This document shows, piece after piece, positions 54,334 to 63,181 of a DNA stretch of 64,000 bases (position 1 is the stretch's first letter; the number at the start of each line of letters is the position of its first letter). The stretch lies in NCBI RefSeq assembly GCF_030733745.1, contig NZ_JASHIK010000002.1, positions 1 to 64,000 of the forward strand. The letters run 5' to 3'. The DNA is from Stappia sp. MMSF_3263. GTDB lineage: Bacteria; Pseudomonadota; Alphaproteobacteria; Rhizobiales; Stappiaceae. The position numbers and the translations under genes were made by a program. The notes under the pieces were generated by a model that saw only the letters and a program-made list of their open reading frames with translations, did not search any database and was not told where the DNA came from.

Positions 54334-55797
54334 GTGTATCTCGGGATCGATATCGGGACGTCCGGCGTCAAGACGGTGCTCATGGATGACGCCGGCGCCG
54401 TTCGGGGATCTGCATCCAGCGCCCTGACGGTCGAGCGTCCGCGACCCGGCTGGTCGGAACAGGATCCGGAAAGCTGGTGGCGGGCTGTCGTCGACACGCT
54501 GGACGAGCTCGCGCGCGCTCATTCCTCCGTCATGGCGAAGGTCAAGGGCATTGGCCTGTCCGGCCAGATGCATGGTGCGACCCTTCTGGATGAGGCGCAT
54601 CGTGTGCTGCGTCCGGCGATCCTTTGGAACGACGGTCGCTCGGAGGCGGAATGCGCGCAGCTTGACGCACGTGCCGACTTTCGCGGCATCGGCGGCAATC
54701 TCGTCATGCCCGGTTTTACCGCGCCGAAGCTTGAATGGGTGGCGCGTCACGAGCCGGAAGTCTTCGAAAAGACGCGGCTTGTGCTGTTGCCCAAGGACCA
54801 TGTGCGCCTGCGCCTGACAGGCGAGGCGGTTTCCGACATGTCCGACGCCGCCGGCACGCTCTGGCTCGACGTCGCGCGGCGCGATTGGTCGGACGTGCTG
54901 CTGGCAGCGACCGGCCTCGACCGCAACCACATGCCCCGCCTCGCCGAAGGGTCCGAGGCGACAGGCCTGGTGAAGGCCGAGCTTGCCGCAAGATGGGGCT
55001 TCGTCACGTCGCCGGTGGTTGCCGGCGGGGCCGGGGACAATGCGGCGAGTGCTTGCGGTATCGGTGCGGTTCGCCCCGGTGAGGCCTTCATCTCGCTCGG
55101 AACGTCCGGCGTGCTCTTCGTTGCGACCGACCGGTTTCGTCCGAACACGCAAGGCGCTGTGCATGCCTTCTGTCACGCGCTGCCCGATACCTGGCACCAG
55201 ATGGGGGTGATCCTGTCGGCGACTGATAGCCTCAACTGGCTGGCGCGCGTGTCCGGCTGCGATGTCGCGACACTGGAAGCGGAGGCGGCCGCGCGTTTCG
55301 ACCAGCGCCAGGGGCCGTCGGAGGTCGTTTTCCTGCCCTATCTTTCGGGGGAACGCACACCGCACAATGATGCCGGCGCTCGCGGCTCCTTCATTGGCCT
55401 GTCGCACGCGAACGACCGCGCCGATCTTGCCCTTGCCGTGCTGGAGGGCGTTGCCTTCGCCTTCAGGGACAGCCTCGACGTGCTGTCGGCCGCAGGGTCG
55501 AGCGTTGCCCGGGCGACGGCCATCGGCGGCGGGGCGCGCTCGGAATGTTGGCTGAAGATTCTCGCGGCCGTTCTGGGCATCCCGATTGATATCCCGCAGC
55601 ACGGCGATTTCGGCGCGGCCTTCGGGGCGGCCCGGCTGGGGCGCGCGGCCGCTATCGGCCGGCACGACGCGGCGCTTTTCCCGTCACCTGAAACGGATTT
55701 CACGGTGGAGCCCGATGCCGGGCTCTCCTCATCCTACCGGGAGGGGCTCGGTCGCTACCGGGCGCTCTACCCGGCATTGAAAGAGGTTCTGCGATGA
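54334..55797 (+). CDS. xylB: Xylulokinase
   Basis: A 487-residue FGGY-family sugar kinase that phosphorylates D-xylulose. [18 protein letters not shown] opens the actin-like ATPase fold, and [14 protein letters not shown] (about 73-86), [11 protein letters not shown] and the C-terminal [16 protein letters not shown] are xylulokinase-type motifs. It starts with GTG preceded by GGGAGGGAAC. It overlaps xylA by ATGA, so kinase and isomerase are made together; no xylose transporter gene is in view. Confidence 0.94.
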   Translation: MYLGIDIGTSGVKTVLMDDAGAVRGSASSALTVERPRPGWSEQDPESWWRAVVDTLDELARAHSSVMAKVKGIGLSGQMHGATLLDEAHRVLRPAILWNDGRSEAECAQLDARADFRGIGGNLVMPGFTAPKLEWVARHEPEVFEKTRLVLLPKDHVRLRLTGEAVSDMSDAAGTLWLDVARRDWSDVLLAATGLDRNHMPRLAEGSEATGLVKAELAARWGFVTSPVVAGGAGDNAASACGIGAVRPGEAFISLGTSGVLFVATDRFRPNTQGAVHAFCHALPDTWHQMGVILSATDSLNWLARVSGCDVATLEAEAAARFDQRQGPSEVVFLPYLSGERTPHNDAGARGSFIGLSHANDRADLALAVLEGVAFAFRDSLDVLSAAGSSVARATAIGGGARSECWLKILAAVLGIPIDIPQHGDFGAAFGAARLGRAAAIGRHDAALFPSPETDFTVEPDAGLSSSYREGLGRYRALYPALKEVLR

Positions 55798-57101
55798 CTG
55801 CGTTTTTCGACGGCGTTCCGGCCATCCGCTACGAGGGGCCGGAGAGCGAGAACCCGTTTGCCTATCGCTGGTACGATGCCGACCGGCTGGTCCTGGGCAA
55901 ACGCATGGAAGATCACCTGCGCTTCGCCATTGCCTATTGGCACTCATTCTGCTGGCCGGGCGGGGATCCCTTTGGTGGCGCCACCTTCGAGCGGCCCTGG
56001 TTCGGCGACAGCATGGATGCGGCGCGGGCGAAGGCCGACGTCGCCTTCGAGATGTTCGACCTCCTGGGTGCCCCGTTCTTCTGTTTTCACGACCGGGATG
56101 CCTCGCCGGAAGGCGCGACGCTGGCCGAGAGCAACCGCAATCTTCGGGAGATCGCCGACATCTTCGCCCGCAAGATGGAAACGTCGAAGACGAAGCTGCT
56201 CTGGGGCACCGCCAATCTGTTCTCGCATCGCCGCTACATGGCCGGCGCGGCCACGAATCCCGATCCGGATGTCTTCGCCTATGCCGCCGGCCAGGTGAAG
56301 GCCTGCATGGACGTGACGCATTCGCTCGGTGGCCAGAACTATGTCCTGTGGGGCGGCCGCGAGGGCTACGAGACCTTGCTCAACACCGACCTGCGACAGG
56401 AGCTGGACCAGCTCGGTCGCTTTCTGTCGATGGTGGTCGAGTACAAGCACAAGATCGGGTTTTCCGGCACCATCCTGATCGAGCCGAAGCCGCAGGAACC
56501 GACCAAGCACCAGTATGACTTCGACGTGGCGACCGTCTACGGCTTCCTTCAGGCCTACGGGCTGGAAAAGGAGGTGAAGGTCAATATCGAGGTCGGTCAC
56601 GCGGTGCTTGCCGGCCATTCCTTCGAGCATGAAGTGGCGCTCGCTTCCGCCCTCGGCATTTTCGGATCGATCGACATCAACCGGAACGACTACCAGTCCG
56701 GATGGGACACGGACCAGTTTCCCATGAGTGTCCCGGAAGTGGCGCTGGCGCTCTACTACATCCTGCAAGGCGGCGGCTTCACCACCGGCGGGCTGAATTT
56801 CGATGCCAAGCTGCGCCGCCAGTCGCTCGACGCGGCCGACCTCATCCACGCGCATGTGGGGGGCATGGATACCTGCGCACGCGGGCTTCTGGCCGCTGCC
56901 GACATGATCGAGAAGGGCGACCTTTCATCAGCGCTTGCCCAACGCTATGCCGGATGGCAGGGCACGGAGGCGCGGGCGATGCTGACAGGGGAACGCACGC
57001 TCGAGGATATCGCCGCGCGTGTGGAGCGGGACGGGATCGATCCGCGCCCGGTGTCGGGACGCCAGGAATATCTGGAGAACCTGCTCAATCGCAGGTTCTG
57101 A
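55794..57101 (+). CDS. xylA: Xylose isomerase
   Basis: A 435-residue class II xylose isomerase converting D-xylose to D-xylulose. The metal and substrate residues lie in [12 protein letters not shown] (catalytic histidine), [49 protein letters not shown] and [18 protein letters not shown]. The length is normal for the long class. A strong terminator follows 40 bases downstream, so xylBA is a two-gene unit. Confidence 0.96.
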   Translation: MTAFFDGVPAIRYEGPESENPFAYRWYDADRLVLGKRMEDHLRFAIAYWHSFCWPGGDPFGGATFERPWFGDSMDAARAKADVAFEMFDLLGAPFFCFHDRDASPEGATLAESNRNLREIADIFARKMETSKTKLLWGTANLFSHRRYMAGAATNPDPDVFAYAAGQVKACMDVTHSLGGQNYVLWGGREGYETLLNTDLRQELDQLGRFLSMVVEYKHKIGFSGTILIEPKPQEPTKHQYDFDVATVYGFLQAYGLEKEVKVNIEVGHAVLAGHSFEHEVALASALGIFGSIDINRNDYQSGWDTDQFPMSVPEVALALYYILQGGGFTTGGLNFDAKLRRQSLDAADLIHAHVGGMDTCARGLLAAADMIEKGDLSSALAQRYAGWQGTEARAMLTGERTLEDIAARVERDGIDPRPVSGRQEYLENLLNRRF

Positions 57102-57140
57102 CGGGCGAGCGCCACGCAAGATCCTGCTTAGAAACGACAA

Positions 57141-57169
57141 AACCGCCGGAGTTGCCTCCGGCGGTTTTT
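57141..57169 (+). terminator. Rho-independent terminator after xylA
   Basis: AACCGCCGGAG (57141-57151) pairs perfectly with CTCCGGCGGTT (57156-57166) around TTGC, followed by TTT. Its flanking A and T runs let it work for the convergent DUF1127-like gene too. Confidence 0.92.
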
Positions 57170-57211
57170 CTGTAAACTGGAACTGCCCTGCTTTGCCCGC
57201 GGGGATGCGGC

Positions 57212-57415
57212 TCAGCGGCCGTTGACGCCGAGGCGGGCGGCGTTGGATGCACCGGGTTCGCCGAAACGGAAGGCCTGGAAGCGCGCGCGCTTGGCAGCCT
57301 CACCGGCAAAGCCGAGATCGGAAAGGGTGCGCTGGTCGGTGTCGGCAACATGAAGCGCATGAACGCGCGTTGCGACGCCAAAAGTGTTGCCGAGGACCCG
57401 GGTCAGGTAGGACAT
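57212..57415 (-). CDS. Small DUF1127-like protein
   Basis: A 67-residue protein beginning MSYLTRVLGNTFGVATRVHALHV and continuing TDQRTLSDLGF, which resembles the arginine-rich small proteins (DUF1127, YjiS-like) common in alphaproteobacteria. The ATG at 57415 is preceded by GGAGAGCGAC, a good ribosome-binding site. In related bacteria such proteins affect RNA turnover or phosphate/carbon metabolism. Family assignment is tentative because the usual duplicated leucine motif is only partly present. It is divergent from the LysR gene, separated by 166 bases without other genes. Confidence 0.6.
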   Translation of the reverse strand: MSYLTRVLGNTFGVATRVHALHVADTDQRTLSDLGFAGEAAKRARFQAFRFGEPGASNAARLGVNGR

Positions 57416-57581
57416 GTCGCTCTCCATGTGCTCGTGTTGCGAAAACCGGCGGCATCCTGCGGTGCAGGCTCTCTCGCCGTCGTTCTGATTGGGGATATGG
57501 TCGTATTCGTCACTTCAGACAAACAAAAAGATCTAATAGATATCGTCAATTCCATTGAAGTGTGGATTCGGGAGTTCTGAC

Positions 57582-58475
57582 ATGGACCTTGTGCCGGGAA
57601 AGGGAACGCCGCTGATCGAGATGGACCTTTATCGAACGTTCCTTCTGATCGCGGAAACAGGAAGTTTCTCAAAGACTTCCGAGATTATTGGCCGAACGCC
57701 CTCTGCCGTGTCGATGCAGATCAAGAAACTGGAGCTGCTGCTCGGGGTTGCGGTATTTGCAAGAGAGGGTCGCAGCGTGCGCATGACGGCCGAGGGAGAA
57801 GCCCTGCTCGGATACGCCCGGCGGATCCTGCTGCTCAACGAGGAAGCCGTGGCGATGTTCCGGTCGCCGGAGATCGAGGGCGAGGTCCGCTTCGGGGCCC
57901 CGTCCGATTTCGGCACCCGTTTTCTGCCCAATATCCTGACGCGGTTTGCCCGATCCCACCCCGGCGTCAATGTCGATGTGCATCTGGACGGCAGCCCGCC
58001 GCTTCAGCAGAAGCTCAAGGACAGTCAGCTTGATCTGATACTCTACACCGCAAGGCCCGACAGCGATCTCGCCCGGGGCGGCGAGATTGTCTATACGGAG
58101 CCGCTTGCCTGGGCGGGGCTCGAGGGCGGCGTCGCCTACAGCCGGGATCCGCTGCCATTGGCGCTTTCGGTCTCCGGCTGCCCGTGGCGCAAGGCGGCGC
58201 GGATCGCGCTCGACAAGTCCGATCACCCCTACCGCATCGCCTATCAGAGCTTTCACAGTGCAGGGCAGGAAGCCGCGCTCCTGGCGGACCTCGCGATTGC
58301 TCCGTTCCCCACCAGCGTGATCACGCCGCCGCTGCAGAAACTTGACGACAGGCACGGGCTCCCCGAAATCGGCGATTACCACCTGATCCTCAAGGAGGCG
58401 GGAAATGCCGGCAAGGCGACGGCCGCGTTTGCCAGCCATGTCGTTGCCTGCTTCAGAGAGATCAATCCGACATGA
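57582..58475 (+). CDS. LysR-family transcriptional regulator
   Basis: A 297-residue regulator. The winged HTH (about 14-72: MDLYRTFLLIAETGSFSKTSEIIGRTPSAVSMQIKKLE) is complete, and the effector-binding domain begins near 100 (VRFGAPSDFGTRFLPNILTRFARSHPGVNVDVHLDGS). The ATG at 57582 follows GGAGTTCTGAC. Its targets are unknown; the divergent DUF1127-like gene is the most likely. It converges on the flavoprotein gene with a 55-base AT-rich gap. Confidence 0.88.
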   Translation: MDLVPGKGTPLIEMDLYRTFLLIAETGSFSKTSEIIGRTPSAVSMQIKKLELLLGVAVFAREGRSVRMTAEGEALLGYARRILLLNEEAVAMFRSPEIEGEVRFGAPSDFGTRFLPNILTRFARSHPGVNVDVHLDGSPPLQQKLKDSQLDLILYTARPDSDLARGGEIVYTEPLAWAGLEGGVAYSRDPLPLALSVSGCPWRKAARIALDKSDHPYRIAYQSFHSAGQEAALLADLAIAPFPTSVITPPLQKLDDRHGLPEIGDYHLILKEAGNAGKATAAFASHVVACFREINPT

Positions 58476-58530
58476 AGATATTTAAATCAGACTTTTGACA
58501 GATCTTTCTGAAGTCATGCATGAGGAAATT

Positions 58531-60966
58531 TCACATCCGCATCCGCTTGGCCTCGGGATCGAACAGAGGCTCGGTGATGATGCGTGCCTTGCGCATCTCA
58601 CCAATGATCTCGATCTCGAAGGCACCCGTTGCGGTGATCGATGCAAGTTCCTTCGGCAGGTAGCCTTGCGCGAGCGAGGCATCGACGAAGTGACCATATC
58701 CGCCGGAGGTGATCCAGCCGACCACCTTGCCGTCATGCCAGATCGGCTCGTCGCCGATGACATCGGCGTCCGTTGCTTCGACGACGAAGGAGACACGGCG
58801 CAGGGTTCCGCCGCTCTCCTTTTCCCTTGCCGCCGCCTCCCGGCCGATGAAGTCCCCCTTCTTCAGTGAAACGAAGCGGCCGAGATCAGCCTCGTAAGGT
58901 CCGTAGATCGGCCGGAATTCGCGGAACCAGGTGCCGAAGTTTTTCTCCAGCCGCAGGCAGAGCAGGGCGCGCATGCCGAAGTCGCGCAGGCCCAGGTCGC
59001 CTCCCTCCGCTTGCAGCGCGTCATAGACCCGACGCTCGTAGTGCGGGGCCATCCAGATCTCGTAACCGAGATCGCCTGTATAGCTGATGCGGCTGACATG
59101 GCAGGGTGCATTGGCGACAACCATTGCCCGGCTGGCCATGAAGGGGAAGGCATCGTTCGAGACGTCCTCGCCGGTGACGCGCGCCAGAAGGTCCCGGGCC
59201 CGGGGACCGGCAATGGACAGGCCTACCCAGCCGAGATTGATCGGCCGGACGGCGACGCTGCCATCCGCCGGCAGGTGCTTCTCGAACCAGCGCATGTGAT
59301 AGACCTCGGCCTGGCTCGATCCCCACATGAGGAAACGGTCGCTGGCCATCCTGGCGATGGTGAAATCGCCGATCAGCCTGCCATGCTCGTTGAGCATCGG
59401 CGTCAGGACCATGCGCCCTTCAGCCGGCATGCGGTTGGTCATCATCCGGTCGAGAAAGGCCTCGGCGCCCGGGCCGATGATCTCGTACTTGGCGAAATTG
59501 GCGATCTCTGTGATGCCGACGGCCTCGCGCACTGCACGGCATTCCGCCTTCACATGCTCGAAGTCGTTGGAGCGACGGAAGGAAACGACGTCTTTCGCCT
59601 CGATGCCCTCGGGTGCGAACCAGAGCGGTGTTTCCAGCGCCCAACTGTCGCCCATGACGGCGCCGCGGGCCAGCATGCGATCATGGAGCGGGGTGGTCTG
59701 GTGCGGGCGGGCCGCTGCGAGTTCCTCGTTGGGGTAGCGGATGCGGAAGCGGCGGGAATAGTTCTCGCGCACCTTGGCGTTGGTGTAGGCGAGCGTCGCC
59801 CAGTCGCCATAACGCGAGACGTCCATTCCCCAGATGTCGAACCCGGGATCGCCGTCGACCATCCAGTTGGCCAGCGCCAGGCCGACGCCGCCACCCTGGC
59901 TGAAGCCGGCCATGACGGCGCAGGCGCACCAGAAGTTGGTCCGGCCGCGCACCGGGCCGACCAGCGGGTTGCCGTCGGGCGCGAAAGTGAAGGGGCCGTT
60001 GATGAACTGCTTGATGCCGGCGCCCTTGAGCGCGGGGAAGTGCTCGAACCCGATTTCCAGCGATGGCGCAATGCGCTCCAGGTCGGGTTCCAGCAGTTCC
60101 TGGCCGAAATCCCAAGGGGTCTGGCGCGGGCTCCAGGGCGTCGCGGCGCGCTCATAGGTTCCGAGCAACATGCCGCCGCGCTCCTGGCGCGTGTATATTT
60201 CGCCCGAAAAATCAATCGCGTGGACAAGTTCCTTGCCAGTTGCGGCGTTGATCTCGGCGATCTCCGGCATGTCCTCGGTCAAGAGGTAGTGGTGCTCCAT
60301 CGCCAGAACGGGCAATTCCAGCCCGACCATGCGGCCGACCTCGCGGGCCCACAGGCCGCCGGCATTGACGACATGCTCCGTCTCCACGGTTCCCTGCTCG
60401 GTGACGACGAGCCAGGTCCCGTCCGGTTTCTGCGTCAGTTCCAGGACGCGGTTGCGGAGCGAGATTTCCGCGCCCGCCTTGCGCGCGGCCTTGGCATAGG
60501 CATGGGTGGTGCCGGAGGGATCGAGATGCCCCTCGATCGGATCCCACATGGCGCCGACGAAATGGCGTTCGTCGATGAGCGGCAGCAGCTCCTTGGCTTC
60601 TTTCGCCGAGATGATCTCGGTTTTCATGCCAAGATAGCGACCGCGCGCATGTGCCATTTTCAGCCATTCAAGACGCTCGGGCGTGTCGGCGAGCTGCAAG
60701 CCGCCGGTCAGGTGCAGCCCGCAGGACTGGCCGGACATCTCCTCGATCTCCTTGTAGAGCGAGACGGTGTAAGCCTGCAGCTTGGCGACGTTCGGATCTC
60801 CGTTCAGGGTGTGGAAGCCGCCGGCCGCATGCCATGTCGATCCGGATGTGAGCTCGGAGCGCTCGATGAGCAGGACATCGGTCCAGCCCCGCTTGGTCAG
60901 GTGGTAGAGCACGCTGCATCCCACCACGCCGCCGCCGATCACCACCACACGTACCTGCGATTTCAT
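58531..60966 (-). CDS. FAD-dependent dimethylglycine/sarcosine dehydrogenase-like protein
   Basis: An 811-residue two-part enzyme. The N-terminal FAD oxidoreductase half has the dinucleotide fold VVVIGGGVVGCSVLYHL (residues 7-23) and STWHAAGG with His46, matching the histidine that binds FAD covalently in DMGDH. The C-terminal GcvT-like half (about 430-811; EFANFAKYEI region, LSIAGPRARDLLARV, YTGDLGYEIW) would bind tetrahydrofolate to capture formaldehyde equivalents. It oxidatively demethylates an N-methyl amine. The ATG at 60966 is preceded by GAAGGACGAGACGG. It follows the MttB-family gene by 103 bases on the same strand, suggesting a joint pathway. Confidence 0.88.
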   Translation of the reverse strand: MKSQVRVVVIGGGVVGCSVLYHLTKRGWTDVLLIERSELTSGSTWHAAGGFHTLNGDPNVAKLQAYTVSLYKEIEEMSGQSCGLHLTGGLQLADTPERLEWLKMAHARGRYLGMKTEIISAKEAKELLPLIDERHFVGAMWDPIEGHLDPSGTTHAYAKAARKAGAEISLRNRVLELTQKPDGTWLVVTEQGTVETEHVVNAGGLWAREVGRMVGLELPVLAMEHHYLLTEDMPEIAEINAATGKELVHAIDFSGEIYTRQERGGMLLGTYERAATPWSPRQTPWDFGQELLEPDLERIAPSLEIGFEHFPALKGAGIKQFINGPFTFAPDGNPLVGPVRGRTNFWCACAVMAGFSQGGGVGLALANWMVDGDPGFDIWGMDVSRYGDWATLAYTNAKVRENYSRRFRIRYPNEELAAARPHQTTPLHDRMLARGAVMGDSWALETPLWFAPEGIEAKDVVSFRRSNDFEHVKAECRAVREAVGITEIANFAKYEIIGPGAEAFLDRMMTNRMPAEGRMVLTPMLNEHGRLIGDFTIARMASDRFLMWGSSQAEVYHMRWFEKHLPADGSVAVRPINLGWVGLSIAGPRARDLLARVTGEDVSNDAFPFMASRAMVVANAPCHVSRISYTGDLGYEIWMAPHYERRVYDALQAEGGDLGLRDFGMRALLCLRLEKNFGTWFREFRPIYGPYEADLGRFVSLKKGDFIGREAAAREKESGGTLRRVSFVVEATDADVIGDEPIWHDGKVVGWITSGGYGHFVDASLAQGYLPKELASITATGAFEIEIIGEMRKARIITEPLFDPEAKRMRM

Positions 60967-61069
60967 TCCGTCTCGTCCTTCCGGTTTGCCGGTTCTGAGT
61001 TCGTCGGGATGTTCTCCGCCGACAGTGTCGACCGGCGGGACGCCGGCGTCACCCGAAAACGGAGGAGGT

Positions 61070-62659
61070 TCAAAAGTCCGTCGGCGCGCCGCCTTCCGCC
61101 TTGCGCCTTGCAACGAAGCTCGCTAGCTCCTCCGCGATCGCAGGCTCCAGCGGCGGGGCTTCGTATTCTGCCAGAGCGGTCTTGTGGAGATGTTGCGCCT
61201 TGTCATAGGCGCTCGGCGAACCGGCCTCCTGCCAGGTCTCGAAGTTGCGCCAGTCAGAGATGATCGGCGGGTAGAAGGCGGTCTTGTAGCGTGACTGGGT
61301 GTGGGCGGTTCCGAAGAAGTGACCGCCTGGCCCGACATCGCGGATCGCGTCAACCGCCAGCGCCTCGGTGGAGACATCGAGCGGCTGCAGGAATGCGTCG
61401 ACCATCTGCAACAGGTCGATGTCGATAATGAACTTCTCGAAACCTGCGGTCAGCCCGCCCTCCAGCCAGCCAGCCGCGTGTTTGACGTAATTGGCCCCGC
61501 CCATCAGCGCACCCCAGAGCGAGAACACGGTCTCGTAGGCGGCCTGCGCATCCGGGGAATTGGCGGCACACACGGCCGACGAGCGGTAGGGGATGTTGTA
61601 GCGGCGGGCGAGCTGGCCGCCGACGAGCGCTGCCTGCATGTATTCCGGCGTGCCGAAGGCCGGGGCGCCCGACTTCATGTCGACGTTGGAGGTGAAGCCG
61701 CCATAGACGACAGGGGCGCCGGGTTTCACGATCTGGGCGAAGGCAAGGCCCGCCAGCGCTTCCGCGTTCTGTTGCACGAGTGCGCCGGCGATCGTCACCG
61801 GCGCCATCGCTCCCGCCAGCGTGAAGGGCGTCAGGACGATCGGTTGCCCCCGGCGCGACATCTCGATGATCCCTTGTAGCATCGGCGTGTCGAGGCGCAG
61901 CGGCGAAGAAGAATTGATTATCGATATTGTACAGGGTGTTGATGAGAATTCTTCATGTGTCAATCCAAGCGCAATCCGGGCGATTTCCATACCGTCTAGA
62001 TTGCGCTCGCGGCCGAGCGAGTAGATGTGGAACGCCTTGTCGGTCAGTGTGACGAAGTCGCTGATGCAGTCGAGATGGCGGACGCTTGCATGCAGGTCCA
62101 CCGGCTCTACCGGATAGCCGCCGTTGAGGTCGATGACGTTGAAGACCTGGCTGAGCCGGACGAAGTCGCGAAAGTCCTCCTGGCTGCCCGGCCTGCGGCC
62201 TCGGGTGGCGTCGGCGCAGTTCGGGGCGCTGGCGACACCGCTCCAGATGACGCTGTCGCCGCCAACGCGCAGGTTGTGGGCAGGGTTGCGGGCGTGCAGG
62301 GTGAACTCGGCCGGCGCATGCGACAGGGCCTCCAGGACCAGTCCGCGCTCCATGCGGATTCGGTCTCCGGATGCGGGAATTTCGACCCCGGCGGCTGCGA
62401 GGATGGCCTTCGCCTCGGGATTGATAAAATCGATGCCGATATTTTCCAGAACGTCGAGCGAGGCATTGTGGATGGATTCAAGCTCGTCCGCCGACACGCA
62501 GGCGACCGGTTGAAACGGATTTCTTCTTGCCCGGAACGGCTTCTGCTCGATCGGCGCATCGCTCCCCGCGCCGTCCCGGCGGCCCCTGCGTCCGCGGCGC
62601 CTGGCCGGCGTCTCGGCGGTCTCCGACAGGGGAGCGCGAATGTCGTCACTGCTTGCCAT
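61070..62659 (-). CDS. MttB-family (trimethylamine methyltransferase-like) protein, non-pyrrolysine
   Basis: A 529-residue TIM-barrel methyltransferase. The arginine-rich N-terminus (RRRGRRGRR) is a poorly conserved leader; the domain proper begins near 47 (NPFQPVACVSADELESIHNASLDVLENIGIDF). The ELHARN-type strand, GPGGHFFGTAHTQSRYKTAFYPPIISDWRNF near the C-terminus and absence of an in-frame TAG mark it as a member without pyrrolysine. Such proteins demethylate quaternary amines (for example MtgB, glycine betaine) to a corrinoid protein. No corrinoid protein is encoded in view. Substrate is inferred from the adjacent DMGDH-like gene. Confidence 0.85.
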   Translation of the reverse strand: MASSDDIRAPLSETAETPARRRGRRGRRDGAGSDAPIEQKPFRARRNPFQPVACVSADELESIHNASLDVLENIGIDFINPEAKAILAAAGVEIPASGDRIRMERGLVLEALSHAPAEFTLHARNPAHNLRVGGDSVIWSGVASAPNCADATRGRRPGSQEDFRDFVRLSQVFNVIDLNGGYPVEPVDLHASVRHLDCISDFVTLTDKAFHIYSLGRERNLDGMEIARIALGLTHEEFSSTPCTISIINSSSPLRLDTPMLQGIIEMSRRGQPIVLTPFTLAGAMAPVTIAGALVQQNAEALAGLAFAQIVKPGAPVVYGGFTSNVDMKSGAPAFGTPEYMQAALVGGQLARRYNIPYRSSAVCAANSPDAQAAYETVFSLWGALMGGANYVKHAAGWLEGGLTAGFEKFIIDIDLLQMVDAFLQPLDVSTEALAVDAIRDVGPGGHFFGTAHTQSRYKTAFYPPIISDWRNFETWQEAGSPSAYDKAQHLHKTALAEYEAPPLEPAIAEELASFVARRKAEGGAPTDF

Positions 62660-63181
62660 GATCGGCGGCTTTCCGGGTTTTGGAAGTCGTCTGTTTCAAG
62701 GGTCTTGAATAAAGCAATCCTGTTCTCGAAAATGCCAAGCAAAAAGCCCGAATTTTCGAGTTCCTGCGCGCCTTTATACGCGAGCGTTTCATGGAGCCTA
62801 GACTCGCCAACGAGGGAAAGGCGATATCAATTATGCGACCAGCTGTTGTCCGATACCGACATGCCTGTCGGCTGATCAAAAAAATGCTGGCAAGGCTTTG
62901 CCAATCCGGTCGGAATGCGTGCTAGGCTTGAACCCTGATGGGTCAGGTTCCGTTCCGGCGGGCCTGTCTCCTGGATCACACCAAGGATCAGCCGAGGGGG
63001 AGGGTCTGGATGGGCGGCCGTGAACCGGATGCGTGAGACATGCGAGCCAGCATGTTGTCGGCGCGAAGGTCCCGGCCCGTACCGGTGCCGATTGGCGGCG
63101 TGAGCGCGCGATGAAAATGCTCCGCGCGACCGGTTAAACAATATCGACAGACATTCGAACAGACGGAGGGGAGACAGTCCT
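62660..63181. other. 522-base divergent region between MttB-family gene and SBP gene
   Basis: No gene is seen. It contains an inverted repeat at 62725-62760, a second inverted repeat TGGCAA-GGCT-TTGCCA at 62888-62903, a rightward hexamer pair TTGCCA (62898) / TAGGCT (62923) with a long 19-base spacer, and AT-rich stretches near each gene. I find no convincing riboswitch. The SBP start is preceded by GGAGGGGAG. Confidence 0.6.
62725..62760. promoter_or_regulatory. Perfect 9-bp inverted repeat CTCGAAAAT-N18-ATTTTCGAG upstream of the MttB-family gene
   Basis: Arms at 62725-62733 and 62752-62760 lie 66 to 101 bases upstream of the MttB start. The centre-to-centre spacing of 27 bases and exact arms suggest a dimeric or tetrameric regulator site. 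There is no T tract after it on either strand beyond the arms, so a terminator is unlikely. Confidence 0.5.

Noticed and set aside
61070-62659. Pyrrolysine-containing MttB
   Set aside because: The frame has no in-frame TAG and runs intact to its stop, so it belongs to the non-pyrrolysine members.
62888-62903. Sigma-54-like TGGC...TTGC element upstream of the SBP gene
   Set aside because: GG and GC are separated by 9 bases rather than 10, and the element is better described as the inverted repeat TGGCAA-GGCT-TTGCCA.
62961-62974. B12-box-like CCAGGAGACAGGCC on the minus strand upstream of the MttB-family gene (cobalamin riboswitch?)
   Set aside because: The box is tempting because MttB enzymes use corrinoids, but the conserved upstream core of the aptamer is not present at the required distance. 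A covariance-model search for the cobalamin family would be decisive.
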